Assembly: GCA_963971305.1 (NCBI GenBank)
Contig: OZ020306.1
Coordinates: 1,666,842-1,730,841 of the forward strand
From: Arcuatula senhousia
Lineage: Eukaryota; Mollusca; Bivalvia; Mytilida; Mytilidae
DNA length: 64,000 nt
Direction: 5' to 3'
In this document: in pieces, positions 12,366 to 22,474 of the stretch
Layout of the letters: the number at the start of each line of letters is the position of its first letter
How positions within the stretch are numbered: position 1 is the stretch's first letter
Position numbers and translations under genes: made by a program
Notes under the pieces: model-generated
The model's database searches: none
What the model saw: only the letters and a program-made list of their open reading frames with translations
What the model was told of the DNA's origin: nothing

Positions 12366-12486
12366 TTACTCTATTTTATTCACAAGGTTGGGTGGAGCTT
12401 AATTTTCTCGGTCTTTGAGGGGGGATTAAAATGAAGAAGTCCGAAATAATTGACCCGTGACCAACCCGGTCAATAAAATATAGTAA
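12366..12486. mobile_element. 121-bp MITE, TIR TTACTCTATTTTATT, TSD TA
   Basis: TIRs TTACTCTATTTTATT and AATAAAATATAGTAA, flanked by TA on each side. The duplicate block at about 36550 reads straight through (CATGTAATAACC), giving the empty site. A second copy of identical length is at 23362-23482. TA target sites suggest a Tc1/mariner-type movement. Confidence 0.8.
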
Positions 12487-12539
12487 TAATTCCTATCACA
12501 GAAACAACTACATGTACATGTGTAATTCCTATCACAACA

Positions 12540-12840
12540 TTTTTGTAGAGGCTCCAAATTTTGAGTCCCAAGCACGTATACTTTGTAAGAAGCAGAGGTA
12601 GTAATAGGGTAACCGAATGTCAAAAGTCCAAAAGGGAAGGGACAAAACCAGTAAACACCAACAAGAACGGGAAAAAACAGACAACATGTGAAACATGGAA
12701 ATACAAAATAACTGAATGTCAATTAACAACGCGAACTTCAGTCGAAACGAGAGTGAACTCAGGTGCTCCGGAAGAGTAAGCAGTTCTTTCTTGCTATAGC
12801 ATACCCGTCGTGTTGCCAACAGTCAATTCAGTGTTTCAAA
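12540..12840 (-). repeat. Retroelement 3'-end repeat
   Basis: On the minus strand it contains GCTATAGCAAGAAAGAACTG and CTCTTCCGGAGCACC, then a stretch ending GACTTTTGACATTCGG. The same text follows the RT-derived fragment at 14510-14610 on the plus strand and occurs at 36597-36900, where it is the duplicate copy. Weaker relatives lie at 16015-16110, 37845-37960 and 63270-63450. The ORFs of 72-98 codons that cross it are by-products of the repeat. Confidence 0.6.
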
Positions 12841-13486
12841 TCCGGTAAAGGAAGACAAAACAAAAACCCTATGACAAACCAACATCTGCACTAATCTGAG
12901 AGATCTAAAACCCATATTTGTCTATAAGTGCATGATGTCATGTTATGTAAGATTTTCGACCGACCGTTCAATTTGATCTTAAAAAGAAAGAACCAAGCCC
13001 CCTTTTCAAGTTAAATCGTCTGTCATTATTACCTACCCCCCCCCCCCAAAAAAAAAGGATAAGTAGGTGCCAATCTTATTTTGTCGGAGCTTTACATAAA
13101 AGACCTTGCAGGTTCTAGAAAGCTACATGTATATCTAGATCTTTATATATATACTTACGGAAAAAAGAAACTGTGAATGTCTATTGGAAATCAATTGTAC
13201 CCATATTTCTCTTAATCAGAAAATCGTAAAAAATACAGTTATCGAGTTGAAATTTTCACTGAATATCGATTAGACAATGGAGATCATTTTTTGGTAAAAA
13301 TCTGAAAAAAAATTAATTCCAGTTTCTGAGATTCAAAAACAACTTTTTTAACCCGAAAATGAAAATTCAAGATTTTCACTCAAAATTTAACCTGTTCACT
13401 TTCAACTACTAAAAGGAAAAGCGGTTTTGGGGAAATTCAGCTGAGAAAACTTAATTTCAATAAAAAGCTTCGCCAAGCGCAGCATG
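12841..13486. other. No gene seen
   Basis: AT-rich DNA with a C/A homopolymer at 13028-13055. Its left part (to about 13145) belongs to the segmental duplication; the rest is absent from block 2. Confidence 0.4.
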
Positions 13487-14214
13487 ATACGACCGCAACA
13501 TGTTGAACCCTGTACATTTTAGGCCCAATATGGATAGTCTATTGCTCTGGACACATACAGCCCATGGTGGACTGACAAAGGTTTTTGACACATGCTTCTC
13601 TGGTGGAATTTCGACCCAGGGGGTAAAAATATAAATTTTCAATTTTGTATTCTACTCTTGAAAAGAATAATGTTTGGGAAAAAAATTAAAAATCGAACCA
13701 GAATTTTTTTTAAATTATGATTACAGCCCCTTAGGTTATGAGCGAAAAAAAAGTGGGGGTCGCATAAACTAATTCTTAAATTTAGAATCGCTACTTGGCA
13801 AGGATGAACTTGTAAAAAAAATTTTTTAATCGGTCTGAGGACCAGAAATAAAAAAGTTAGGATTTTGGCCCCTTTTGGTACCTAATAACATAACAGTAAA
13901 AAAAGGGGACGCAAAAATATATCTGCTACTTGACAAATATAAACTTGCAAAAAAATTGTTAAAATCGGACAAGAATTAAAAAAAATTCAATTTCGGCCCT
14001 TTTGGCCCCTTATTATGTAACAGGTGAAAAAGGGGTGGGGTTGCAAAAATAATTTCTCAAATTTGGATTCACTACTTGACAAACATAAACTTGCAAAAAC
14101 AAATTTCAAAAACAAACCAGAAATAAAAAAGTTTTTTATTACGGCCCCTTTTGGCCCCTAATTACAAAACAAGTGAAAAAGGGGATGGTCACAAAAATTA
14201 ATTCTCAAATTTGG

Positions 14215-14738
14215 ATTCATTATCTGTGTAGCAACATTCCGTCCGCTCCAGCATATGGAGTTTACGTATCAGAATTGATTCGTTATTCCAGAGCATGTGG
14301 GGAGTACAACGACTTCCTTGATAGAGCTTCACGGCTGACATCCCAGGTTGTTGTCATCACTCAAGAAATTTTACGGACGACATCATGTGCTTGTATGCAA
14401 ATACGGGATTTCTGTCTCTCAGATGAGCACAGATGTTGGTTTGACATAGAGTTTTGTAATGTCATCCTTCCCGGATTTGACCAACACTTAATCGATCTTT
14501 GGCAACGTGACGGGTGTGCTATAGCAAGCAGGAACTGCTTACTCTTCCGGAGCACCCGAGTTCACTCTCGTTTCGACTTGAGTTCGCGTTGCTGAACGCG
14601 GTTTTGTTGTTATGTGTGTGTGTTTTATGTTGTTATGTGGTTTGTTTTGTTGTGATGATTTTTTGTCTGCCGGTTTTGTCTTTGTCTTCACGGTTTTATG
14701 ATACTGATTACCCCTTTGGTACACCTTTGCTTCTGACA
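14215..14738 (+). pseudogene. RT-protein C-terminal fragment in a tandem array
   Basis: Plus strand: SNIPSAPAYGVYVSELIRYS, then RACGEYNDFLDRASRLTSQV, then after a frame change FYGRHHVLVCKYG and ISVSQM. This is the conserved C-terminal tail of the same retroelement RT family whose palm is decayed at 930-1440. After the stop comes the 3' repeat text (CTATAGCAAGCAGGAACTGC, CTCTTCCGGAGCACC). The left flank ends 'tttggattcattat' and the right flank resumes 'gacaagaataaacttgc', the two halves of one tandem-array unit, so it inserted into the array. Confidence 0.65.
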
Positions 14739-15590
14739 AGAATAAACTTGCAAAATTTTTTTTTTAAATCGGACCACAAATAAAAAAGTTTCGATTTTGG
14801 CCCCATTTGGCCCCTGATTACGTAATAGGGGAAAAAGGGGGGGGGTCGCAAAAAATAATTCTTAATTGTGTAAATGAGCTGAACATTTAAGCAAACAACA
14901 GCTTCTCTCTACCTGCTATAGTTTTCATTTCATAGGCCAAAAACATTATTTTAGGGGCTGTAGCCCCTATAAGGGGTCATCTGACAACTTCGACCCTATG
15001 GAGTTTTTTGTAGAGCTAAATGAGCTGAACAATTAAGCAAGCAACAGCTTTTTGCTTTCTGCAATAATTTTCATACTATAGGGCAAAAACATGAAAAAAG
15101 CTATTTTTCACCTTTAAGGGGCCGTAACCCCTATAAGGGGTCTTCTGATAACTTCGACCAAATGGAGACTATTGTAGAACTTTTGATCCTTAATCAGTAG
15201 GGTGGCATCAGATTTCATCTATCTCTGATACTTTTTGAATTACAAGCCAAAAACAGTAGTCTGACCGCCCAGGTCTATTTTTAGCCACGGCGGCCATGTT
15301 TTTTTGACGAATCAGAAATTGAAACATTACTATAGTGCAGGACACCCTAATGATCAATCATATCAAGTTTCATTGAATTCTGTTCAGTTGTTTCAGAGGA
15401 GAAGATTTTGAAAAAGTTATTGTAGGAACAAACAATAAAGTTGCAATTTTGGCCCCTTTCCAAACAAAAAAGGGGGGACTCTCAAAATCAATCCCATCCA
15501 TCCTTAAATGGTAAGAAATATCATTGTCAAATATTTCATTGCATTTGGATTACTAGAACTAAAGTTATCGTGTATACACTAAAGATAACA

Positions 15591-15634
15591 GACGACGACG
15601 ACGACAACGACAACGACGACAACGACGACAGCAT
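15591..15634. repeat. (GAC)n / (AAC)n microsatellite
   Basis: Run of GAC and AAC triplets just inside the right end of the 13487-15672 element. Confidence 0.8.
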
Positions 15635-16141
15635 CATACCATTGTACGTCCGCAAATTTTTTGCGGTCGTATAAAAATGTGCATTGTTTCCGAAATGTGA
15701 TTTTGTGAATTTCAAATGGACACTACCTGATTTCAAACTGCAAACAAAAAATCTTTTAGGGGTTTAAAATGAAATTTTTCGTACAGATCTTTAGAAAAAT
15801 GATTTTGCAATTCTTTTGTGATAAAATGTATCAAATACTTAATGAAATTTTGAATTTGTGATTTTTCAAAGTGATGTACAGTTTCTTTTTTTCCATTAGT
15901 ATATATTTGTAACTCTAAATACACACTCAAGAAAGTCATTCAAAACCCCGATGACAACTAGTATAACTTAAACTTTTTCTACATCCTTTAATAAGATTTG
16001 TCGGATTTGACAGAATTGACCGTTAGGACAGGGTCTGGTGAATTGCACAAAGTAGGAACTGCTTACCCTGAGTTTATTACATTTCTGTCTTGTTTGTGTT
16101 TCTGATTAATTGTAATACCTTATACTAATTCACTAAACTAC

Positions 16142-16178
16142 AGTCAGACAGACAGACAGCCAGACAGACAGCCAGACA
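16142..16178. repeat. (CAGA)n microsatellite
   Basis: CAGACAGA/CAGC repeats next to the left edge of the block-1-specific segment. Confidence 0.7.
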
Positions 16179-16385
16179 AGGTGGAGCTCGATCATTTGGC
16201 CAACTTATTTACACAACAGCTGGCTTTATACTTTTGTCATTACAAAAACATTACTCCACTGCCAAACCTCTAATTGTTTTTCCAAATGTCATTTTGTTTA
16301 AATATCACCACAGGTTCATGTAGTACTAATTGTATGTTTGATTGATGACTGCATATTTTCCACTGATTTTATCTCGTTAAAGTAT

Positions 16386-16836
16386 GGCATATTGTAAAAC
16401 ATGGGCTGGGCTGGTCTGGTCTGGGCTGGTCTGGGCTATGTAAAACATGGGCTGGGCTGGGCAATATAAAACATGGGCTGGGCTGGGCTGTGTAAAACAT
16501 GGGCTGCTTTAAAATAATGAAGAGTATATCTATATCAAGGATTCACTATTTGGTATTCCAGCATAATGCCTATTAAAATGGGATTTCTATTTTTGTATTT
16601 AATAGCTCCTAATGAAAATAGAATGTGCATCAAAATTCAAAGCAATAAAGCAATTAATTCAGATCAACAAAACTAACATTAAAATGAACAATAAAATATG
16701 TAAATTAATTATTTTAAAGCAGCCCATGTTTTACATAGCCCAGCCCATGTTTTATATTGCCCAGCCCAGCCCATGTTTTACATAGCCCAGACCAACCCAG
16801 ACCAGACCAGCCCAGCCCATGTTTTACAATATGCCC
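16386..16836. mobile_element. 451-bp element, 8-bp TSD, GGGCTG-repeat TIRs
   Basis: Arms of about 120 bp in inverted orientation begin GGCATATTGTAAAACATGGG and are built from repeats of AAACATGGGCTGGGCTG with TCTGGGCTGG variants. The 8-bp sequence TAAAGTAT flanks both ends (16378-16385, 16837-16844), a perfect target duplication. Eight-base duplications are typical of hAT-like elements. The middle is AT-rich and has no ORF. Confidence 0.85.
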
Positions 16837-17009
16837 TAAAGTATATGTGTCAACGTACATTTATTCCCCATCTTAAATATTGATCGTAAAACAAAACAAA
16901 ATAAGGTTAATAACTTTATATAACAATATTGTCAGTTGTAAATATGTTTACAGGTTTGGCAAGAACTGGCAGCAGATATATTTTGATGGGCCTCAGGGGA
17001 GACTGCTGG

Positions 17010-17384
17010 TTACCTTAAACACACTGGCGACCAGTGACCTATGATCCACATAGTATCTGACCCCTGGACATTCCACGACCATGAGGGTAGTGCTTGGGGG
17101 TCCACCCGTATTGATGCCACCCCCCAGAACAAAGTGCCCCTCCTATAAAGGAGTAGACCTCCCCTCAAAGTCAAAGAGGTGGAGGGAGTACCAGCGATAC
17201 CCAGCTGTATACCCCACATTTACACACGTTTAACCAAAATACCTGCAAATATGATATTTGTCAGGCCCGGAGAAATGGCCGATGAACTTATCCCCAACCA
17301 CTAACCAGTCTCCCCCGACGCCATGGAACAATTCCCAGAGTCCAATTATTCTGGACTCACAAGAATTGTTCTCGCCAACAAAAA
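17010..17384 (-). other. 3' region of the DIRS/Ngaro-like element
   Basis: Locally GC-rich non-coding stretch downstream of the hydrolase ORF. A 69-codon ORF here has no domain. It should contain the 3' terminal repeats of the element, but none matching the 5' end is visible. Confidence 0.4.
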
Positions 17385-18110
17385 CTAATTATCTGCCTGA
17401 CTGCAAGGATATATTTTTCCTTTTCCCTGAATTATAGCTTCAATACCCCCTTTCAAATTATTCAAAAATACTTTGTTCCCCAATTTAGACAAGTGAGTAC
17501 CATCGTTTCCGAACAGTTCCATATCCTGAGCTGAAATGTTTTGATCATGCAAAATAGCTGCCCCGTTAATGTCTTTTAATACAAAGTTTTTAACCATTCT
17601 GTTAACATCCTTTCTTTTCTTATCAATTTTTGGACCGTCGCCTAAAGAGGCAAAATGCCAGTATCTTCTTTGCAACATAGTTGACCAAATTAACGTCGTG
17701 TTTTTAAAAAGTGCATTGTATCTGAGTAGAGAAGTTTTTATAACATCAAAGAGTTGCAAGCCCGATATTGGTTTTTTGAGAGGTTTGCAATCGTGACTTT
17801 TTAGATTTTCATCTTCAACCTGTTCCGTTATGTCATTTGCACCACAGTGTATTATAATGTAATCAGGATGAGGTAAAGACTGCCGTTTTGAATCCACAAG
17901 TTCATCAAGACCTGTATGGTGAAATTTAAGACCCCTTTGTCCAATCCAAAATATAGTGGTTCCTTCGAGATGTAATTTTCTTCCACCTGGAGAACGGCTT
18001 GCCTCGAGCTCTGCCCAATGTATAATAGAAGAACCAATAATCCAAATGATCTTGTGTCCTGAAATGACTTGTGTTTTGTTAATGAGGAGTAACTTGAAAC
18101 GACTAATCAT
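17385..18110 (-). CDS. SGNH/GDSL-type hydrolase of the DIRS/Ngaro element
   Basis: 241 aa. Block I is WIIGSSIIHWAE near residue 26 (nucleophile Ser), block III is HCGANDI near residue 89 (Gly and Asn of the oxyanion hole), and block V is NDGTHLSKLGN near residue 207 (DxxH catalytic pair), so all SGNH positions are present. The start overlaps the recombinase stop (ATGATTAG arrangement, 8 bp overlap). Esterase-like ORFs of this type are known in some Ngaro and other retroelements; their role in transposition is unclear. Intact. The natural substrate cannot be read from sequence. Confidence 0.8.
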   Translation of the reverse strand: MISRFKLLLINKTQVISGHKIIWIIGSSIIHWAELEASRSPGGRKLHLEGTTIFWIGQRGLKFHHTGLDELVDSKRQSLPHPDYIIIHCGANDITEQVEDENLKSHDCKPLKKPISGLQLFDVIKTSLLRYNALFKNTTLIWSTMLQRRYWHFASLGDGPKIDKKRKDVNRMVKNFVLKDINGAAILHDQNISAQDMELFGNDGTHLSKLGNKVFLNNLKGGIEAIIQGKGKIYPCSQADN

Positions 18111-19089
18111 TCGAACATCTTATATAGCGTTGGTATGTGTTTGATTTCCATCTCCCCAGTCGCATGATTTTCTCATCTGGAAGATTTTTGTTTTTAAGAT
18201 AAGTTGTGCCTCCTATTCTGAAGCTATGTGAACGAATATGATTGTTTTGTAAGCCTAAGAAAGTCAAAGCTTTCTTTAAAACTGAATTAAACTGGTATGT
18301 TGTTAACGATTTATGGTTCATATGTATGAAAAGATCACCATTTGTGCAAATTGGTCTTACACGCAGATATTTTTCTAAGTTTGCGACTGGGCAATAAACT
18401 TCCCTATTCTCGTTAATTACAATATTTGCTGGCTTACCCCTTTGCTGAGTCTTTGAATAAAAAATTTTGAGTTTTATACTGCCTTTACTAATAGAAACAT
18501 GGCTGAGCTGTAATTGTTTCGCAACACCTAATGAATTAGTGGAGTTGTTTTTTGTAAATTCGCTTACTCGCAGTAATGCAAAAAAGGCTAATGAAAATGC
18601 AGCTGAGAAAAGCGTTGATTCATACGTAGATGAACAATAACTTGGCGAATGTTTGATCAACTGTTCAAGTGTTAGTATTGACAGTGCCTCTCTCTTATCT
18701 ATTTGAGGACCTTTATTGCGTTTTAAACCTTCTACTGCCTTACTGATAATAAAAGATTTTGTTGTGTCCTCAAAGCTATTAATTTTATGATAATATGATA
18801 TTCCAGACAGATAAGATGTCACTGTTGATGGTGACAAATTCTCAGATGCTAAGTAAGCGACAAAATTTAACAGATCTTGAACAGGAATTGGCCAAATATG
18901 TTGTAAACCATATTTTAACCTGAATGTAGATAATTTCTGTAGTGCCGTATCATAGTTATTCCTGGTATTTTTGGATATGCCACTTTGAACCAAGTGAGAT
19001 GCTATAACTTGCAGATGTCCCAGATTGTTGAGTTTATTTTGGTCGGCCACCAGTTTGCTTCGGGTGCCTCTTTTCGGAATAGTCCCCAC
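18103..19089 (-). CDS. Tyrosine recombinase (DIRS/Ngaro type)
   Basis: 328 aa. An N-terminal core-binding-like helical region (residues 20-130, including LNFVAYLASENLSPSTVTSY) is followed by the catalytic domain: Arg in ALLRVSEF (about residue 170), HSFRIGGTTYL (HxxR, about 286-290) and LGRWKSNTYQRYIR with the likely nucleophile Tyr near the end (about 320). All expected catalytic positions are visible. It would integrate a circular DNA copy by strand exchange without a target duplication. It overlaps the 3' end of the RT/RNase H frame by 88 nt in another frame. Confidence 0.88.
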   Translation of the reverse strand: MGTIPKRGTRSKLVADQNKLNNLGHLQVIASHLVQSGISKNTRNNYDTALQKLSTFRLKYGLQHIWPIPVQDLLNFVAYLASENLSPSTVTSYLSGISYYHKINSFEDTTKSFIISKAVEGLKRNKGPQIDKREALSILTLEQLIKHSPSYCSSTYESTLFSAAFSLAFFALLRVSEFTKNNSTNSLGVAKQLQLSHVSISKGSIKLKIFYSKTQQRGKPANIVINENREVYCPVANLEKYLRVRPICTNGDLFIHMNHKSLTTYQFNSVLKKALTFLGLQNNHIRSHSFRIGGTTYLKNKNLPDEKIMRLGRWKSNTYQRYIRCSND

Positions 19090-20747
19090 TGTGAACGAGA
19101 TATGAAATCTGCCTTTCTGTTCAGTTTTGATGGTACCCAGACTGCCTTAATGTGTGTGTTATTGTTCAAATTCATTAGTACCATTTTCCTAACAAGTTGC
19201 ATGACCCTTTCTGATTTACTTGTTTTTGTATTGATTATCTGAATGACGGATTGATTGTCAATATGGAAAAGTAGTTTTTTGTTCTTAAAACGTGTCTCCC
19301 AAGTCAACAAGGCCGCAACAACAGGGAAAAGTTCCAGAAATGTAAGGTCCCTTGTAACACCCGCTTCTACCCAACAATGAGGTCATGTGCCATGGGCCCA
19401 TTCCCCTCCAAAAAAGATACCAAATCCCCCAGATCCACCTGAACTGTCCGTGTAAAGCTCCATGTCATGATCGGAAATCCACTTGTCCTCTTGAATAACA
19501 GTGACCCCATTATAAAAATTTAAAAAAGACAACCAAATCTCCAGATCAGCTATCATTGCTTTCGACACCCTTATTTTAAAGTGGGGTTTTTTCACACCAA
19601 TTGTAGCATTAATCAGCCTTCGACAAAATGCTCTACCAGGTGCAATTACACGGCATGCAAAATTGAGTAATCCTAAAAGGCTTTGAAGTCCAACAAGTGA
19701 CACTTTTTTCTTGTTCATAACTTCGATCACCTTTGACCTCAGGTCGTTTAACTTGCCTACAGGTAACCTCATGAGCATATCTTGTGTATCGAATTCTACC
19801 CCCAAGTAAATCAATTTTGTTGTTGGGGCCACTGTTTTTTCCTCGGACAAGGGGACACCCAATTCTTTACAGGTTTGTTGAAATTTTCGTAGGGTAAGAC
19901 CTGGGCAGTTTGTTAAAGCTGGTTCCATAAACAAAAAATCATCCAGATAATGGAGGATATTTTCATTTCCACTACTATGTTGAGTAGCCCATTTAAGAAA
20001 AGTTGAAAATTTATTAAATAATGAGCAGCTTATAGATGAACCAAAAGGAACCATTTTATCGTAATAGAGCTTACCTTCAAAAGTCATGCCCAGCAATTCA
20101 AAATCACAAGGTGCTATAGGTAAAAGCCTAAAAGCTGACTTGATATCACTAGAGCTCAGTTTAGTCCCCTTACCTAATGTATGAATCATTTTGGCTGCAT
20201 CGTATATCGTGCTATAGTGGACAGTGCATAATGATTTGTCAATAAAGTCATTTATGGAGTTATTATCAGGGTAAGACAAATGGTGAATAAGTCGCCAGTC
20301 CCCGTCCTTTTTGGGAACTAAACCAAATGGTGATACTTGGAGGGCATAGAATGGGGTTTCAGTAAATGGCCCAGCGACCCTTCCCGCTTGTATTTCCTTG
20401 TGCAATTTCTTTGCTACTATAAAAGGGTTATCTAAGGCACTTCGTAAATTCGTACAAAGCCTAGGTTGGCGTGGACCTGAATACTCCAGAGAAAAACCAA
20501 ATTTAAAACCGTGATATAAAAATGATCTCATTGAGACTACAGGATATTTAGACAGTAATTCTTTGAGTTTAAAAACTTTGATAGGGGAATAACCTAAGGC
20601 ATAGCGATTAACGGCCTTGTTGGCTTGACCTACACTGCACCCTGCGGTGTTTTCCACCACAGATTTCACATTGGTGCAGGTACCTACAACGAGGGTAAAA
20701 ATGACAATCAGTACCTTGATTGTAAAAACGACAGTAAAGAATACCAT
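19002..20747 (-). pseudogene. RT/RNase H ORF of the DIRS/Ngaro element, one TGA
   Basis: Frame 20747-19002 with a single in-frame TGA at 19383-19385. RT part: SSSDIKSAFRLLPI, MVPFGSSISCSLFNKF and the catalytic HYLDDFLF; connection; RNase H begins LYTDSSGGSGGFG. The TGA falls within a WAHGT-x-PHCW motif where Trp (TGG) is expected, and the frame then continues with LTFLELFPVVAALLTW, HIDNQSVIQIINTK and KLNRKADFISR. This looks like one nonsense substitution rather than a normal end. The first codons overlap Gag by 140 nt in another frame, so translation probably starts by frameshifting from Gag. Confidence 0.85.
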
Positions 20748-21645
20748 TTGATTTGTTCTTTGGTAATTGTCCGTGCGAAATGTCTCGTTTTGATGGCCTA
20801 TTTACTGACTCTGTATTTGTCTGAGTGTTAATTGTTCCGTTGTTATGATTATTGATTTGCCAGTTATTAAATCTACTAGTGTACGAGGATTGACCTTGAC
20901 AATTGTGTGTTTCGTGTCTAGTATTGCTGTTAACGTAAAGAAGCCACAGTTCCTGATTAATAACGCCCCAGGATGAGTTAGGATCCCTTTCCTTCCTAAG
21001 GCGATACTGTTCATCATAAGAACCCCACCCAAAACGAGGTGACCTTTTAGATGCCAGTCGTATATCCCTAAAATACTTCAACATCTCTTGGGCCTTAGTT
21101 CTGTATTTTTCGAGCATGACGCTCATGAAAACAATGTAGGCCGAAGTCCACTCTTCAATATCGAGAAATGATCTGGGTTTGGATGGTTCACATACAATCT
21201 TTTGATTTTTAATTTTAAGATCCCCAGATTCTATGTCATTTAATGCATCCCGCTCTGGTTTCAGGAGTGTTGAAAAATCAACAAACTTCCCTGCCCAAAT
21301 TTTCTCCTTAATTTTGAGGGTGACATTAGCTCCCACATTATCTAAAAAACTTGTGTCCCGGGCGGGGGTATAATCCTCTACGTCAACAGCAACATTTGAT
21401 TGTTCGATTTCGTTACATGCTGTATGTGTAAATTCATGCATAGGGGTGTCCCCTATTTCACTACCTGATTCTGAACCGGAATGACCGGTTTCCTCTGTTC
21501 CAATATTCCCCTTAGGCAGATGGTCCTTCTTCGCCGACTTTTTGTTTGGGCTCTCTTTGGCTGCTTTATATGTTGCTTTTCGTTTCCTTTGTCCCACTGC
21601 CCTGGCCGGACTCCCCTTGTTCTTATTTGTTCGCGGCATTGTCAA
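20608..21645 (-). CDS. Gag-like protein of the DIRS/Ngaro element
   Basis: 345 aa. Lysine-rich N-terminus (residues 1-45), acidic/Ser region, then a central helical domain containing FSTLLKPERDALNDI. The C-terminus has a CCCH-type finger (C-x8-C-x5-C-x3-H in CRFYNQGTDCHFYPRC...YLH, about residues 300-320), immediately followed by a C-x2-C-x3-H-x4-C knuckle (CEICGGKHRRVQC). Both fit nucleic-acid binding by a capsid-like protein. Intact; start ATG at 21643-21645 lies just inside the 5' palindrome. Confidence 0.8.
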   Translation of the reverse strand: MTMPRTNKNKGSPARAVGQRKRKATYKAAKESPNKKSAKKDHLPKGNIGTEETGHSGSESGSEIGDTPMHEFTHTACNEIEQSNVAVDVEDYTPARDTSFLDNVGANVTLKIKEKIWAGKFVDFSTLLKPERDALNDIESGDLKIKNQKIVCEPSKPRSFLDIEEWTSAYIVFMSVMLEKYRTKAQEMLKYFRDIRLASKRSPRFGWGSYDEQYRLRKERDPNSSWGVINQELWLLYVNSNTRHETHNCQGQSSYTSRFNNWQINNHNNGTINTQTNTESVNRPSKRDISHGQLPKNKSNGILYCRFYNQGTDCHFYPRCRYLHQCEICGGKHRRVQCRSSQQGR

Positions 21646-21683
21646 AATATAAATTTAAGAACGACTTCTAAATAATGATATAA

Positions 21684-21864
21684 CTTTAAAATAAATCCTT
21701 GTTGTTCTGTCGGTCGCGCACGAGGAGAGAGACCATCCCGACTGACTGACTGGGGAGTTTAACGTATATAGGTCTAGTCACGACGTTAAACTCCCCAGTC
21801 AGTCAGTCGGGATGGTCTCTCTCCTCGTGCGCGACCGACAGAACAACAAGGATTTATTTTAAAG
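21684..21864. repeat. 82-bp perfect inverted repeat, 17-nt loop
   Basis: Arms 21684-21765 and 21783-21864 are exact reverse complements by eye over all 82 positions; the loop is 21766-21782. The arm contains (GACT)n and the CG-rich block GGTCGCGCACGAGG. It sits at the 5' end of the DIRS/Ngaro-like element, 40 nt upstream of the Gag start. It may be a terminal repeat of the element, the junction of two head-to-head ends, or an assembly fold-back. Confidence 0.9.
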
Positions 21865-22309
21865 ACCATCCCGTTTCCTGTATTTTCTTTTATAGTAGGA
21901 CGTACGCCGCCTATCAGAAAACATGAGTATATGCAAAGGATGACAACTCAATTCCCCATAATAACAGAAAATCAATACTGATACGGGACAGCTAAAACAC
22001 AATGATTAAATTAAACCAAATTATTTGAATATAAAATTAAAATAATTTTAATTACTGTTTGTTTGTGTTTGTATGTTTTTTTGTTGAAAGATTTTTTCCT
22101 GACCTTTTTGGACTTTTGAATATCGAATTTCCCACTGGTACCTCTTTGCTTCTTTAAAAAAAAAGATGCTGTAAAGGTTTCGTTAAGTTTTAACCAAACC
22201 CCCAATTCAACGTACGATACAAAAATCTGAATTTGTTCACGTGCCAGATCAGACACGAACTTATTAAAATATAAAAGCGTAAAGATATAACATTGAAAAT
22301 ATTTTGTTC

Positions 22310-22315
22310 TTTATT
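22310..22315 (-). promoter_or_regulatory. Poly(A) signal AATAAA of gene B
   Basis: AATAAA on the minus strand, about 160 nt after the stop of gene B. The same signal is conserved for gene C at 39041-39046. Confidence 0.6.
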
Positions 22316-22474
22316 CAAGTTTACAGAAAATTCTGACACAAATATTAAGATAAACAACAAAATATTCATTGCAAATGAGTATAAGCAGATCATGATACAT
22401 GTGGAAAGACAGTTATGAAATGCAAGAATGAAATACCCGGTTATCGAAATAAGTACATGTAACAGATATTGATG

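Larger units (their letters stand above)
13487..15672. mobile_element. 2.2-kb element with ATACGACCGCAA ends
   Basis: ATACGACCGCAA at 13487-13498 and its complement TTGCGGTCGTAT at 15661-15672 form 12-bp inverted ends. The interior has a degenerate tandem array (13730-14215 and 14738-14870) with a unit of roughly 125-140 bp around GGCCCCTTTTGGCCCC, and GGGGxxGTAGCCCC-type repeats at 14940-15160. Near the right end is a (GAC)n run (15591-15634). The whole region 13148-15900 is missing from block 2, which fits insertion after duplication or loss. Confidence 0.6.
16900..21864 (-). mobile_element. DIRS/Ngaro-like tyrosine-recombinase retrotransposon
   Basis: Order on the minus strand: inverted-repeat 5' end (21684-21864), Gag-like ORF, RT/RNase H ORF, tyrosine recombinase ORF, SGNH hydrolase ORF, and a GC-richer 3' region down to about 16900-17000. 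Adjacent ORFs overlap and change frame. RT with recombinase instead of integrase, and no LTRs, defines the DIRS order; the hydrolase points to the Ngaro side of that group. I could not find the expected split direct or inverted repeat at the 3' end. The segment about 16107-22050 is absent from block 2. Confidence 0.85.

Noticed and set aside
12426..12819. Conserved pair of ORFs (95 codons) at 12532-12819 and 36593-36880
   Set aside because: Identical because they lie in a duplicated retroelement 3' repeat; overlapping frames on both strands are equally open.
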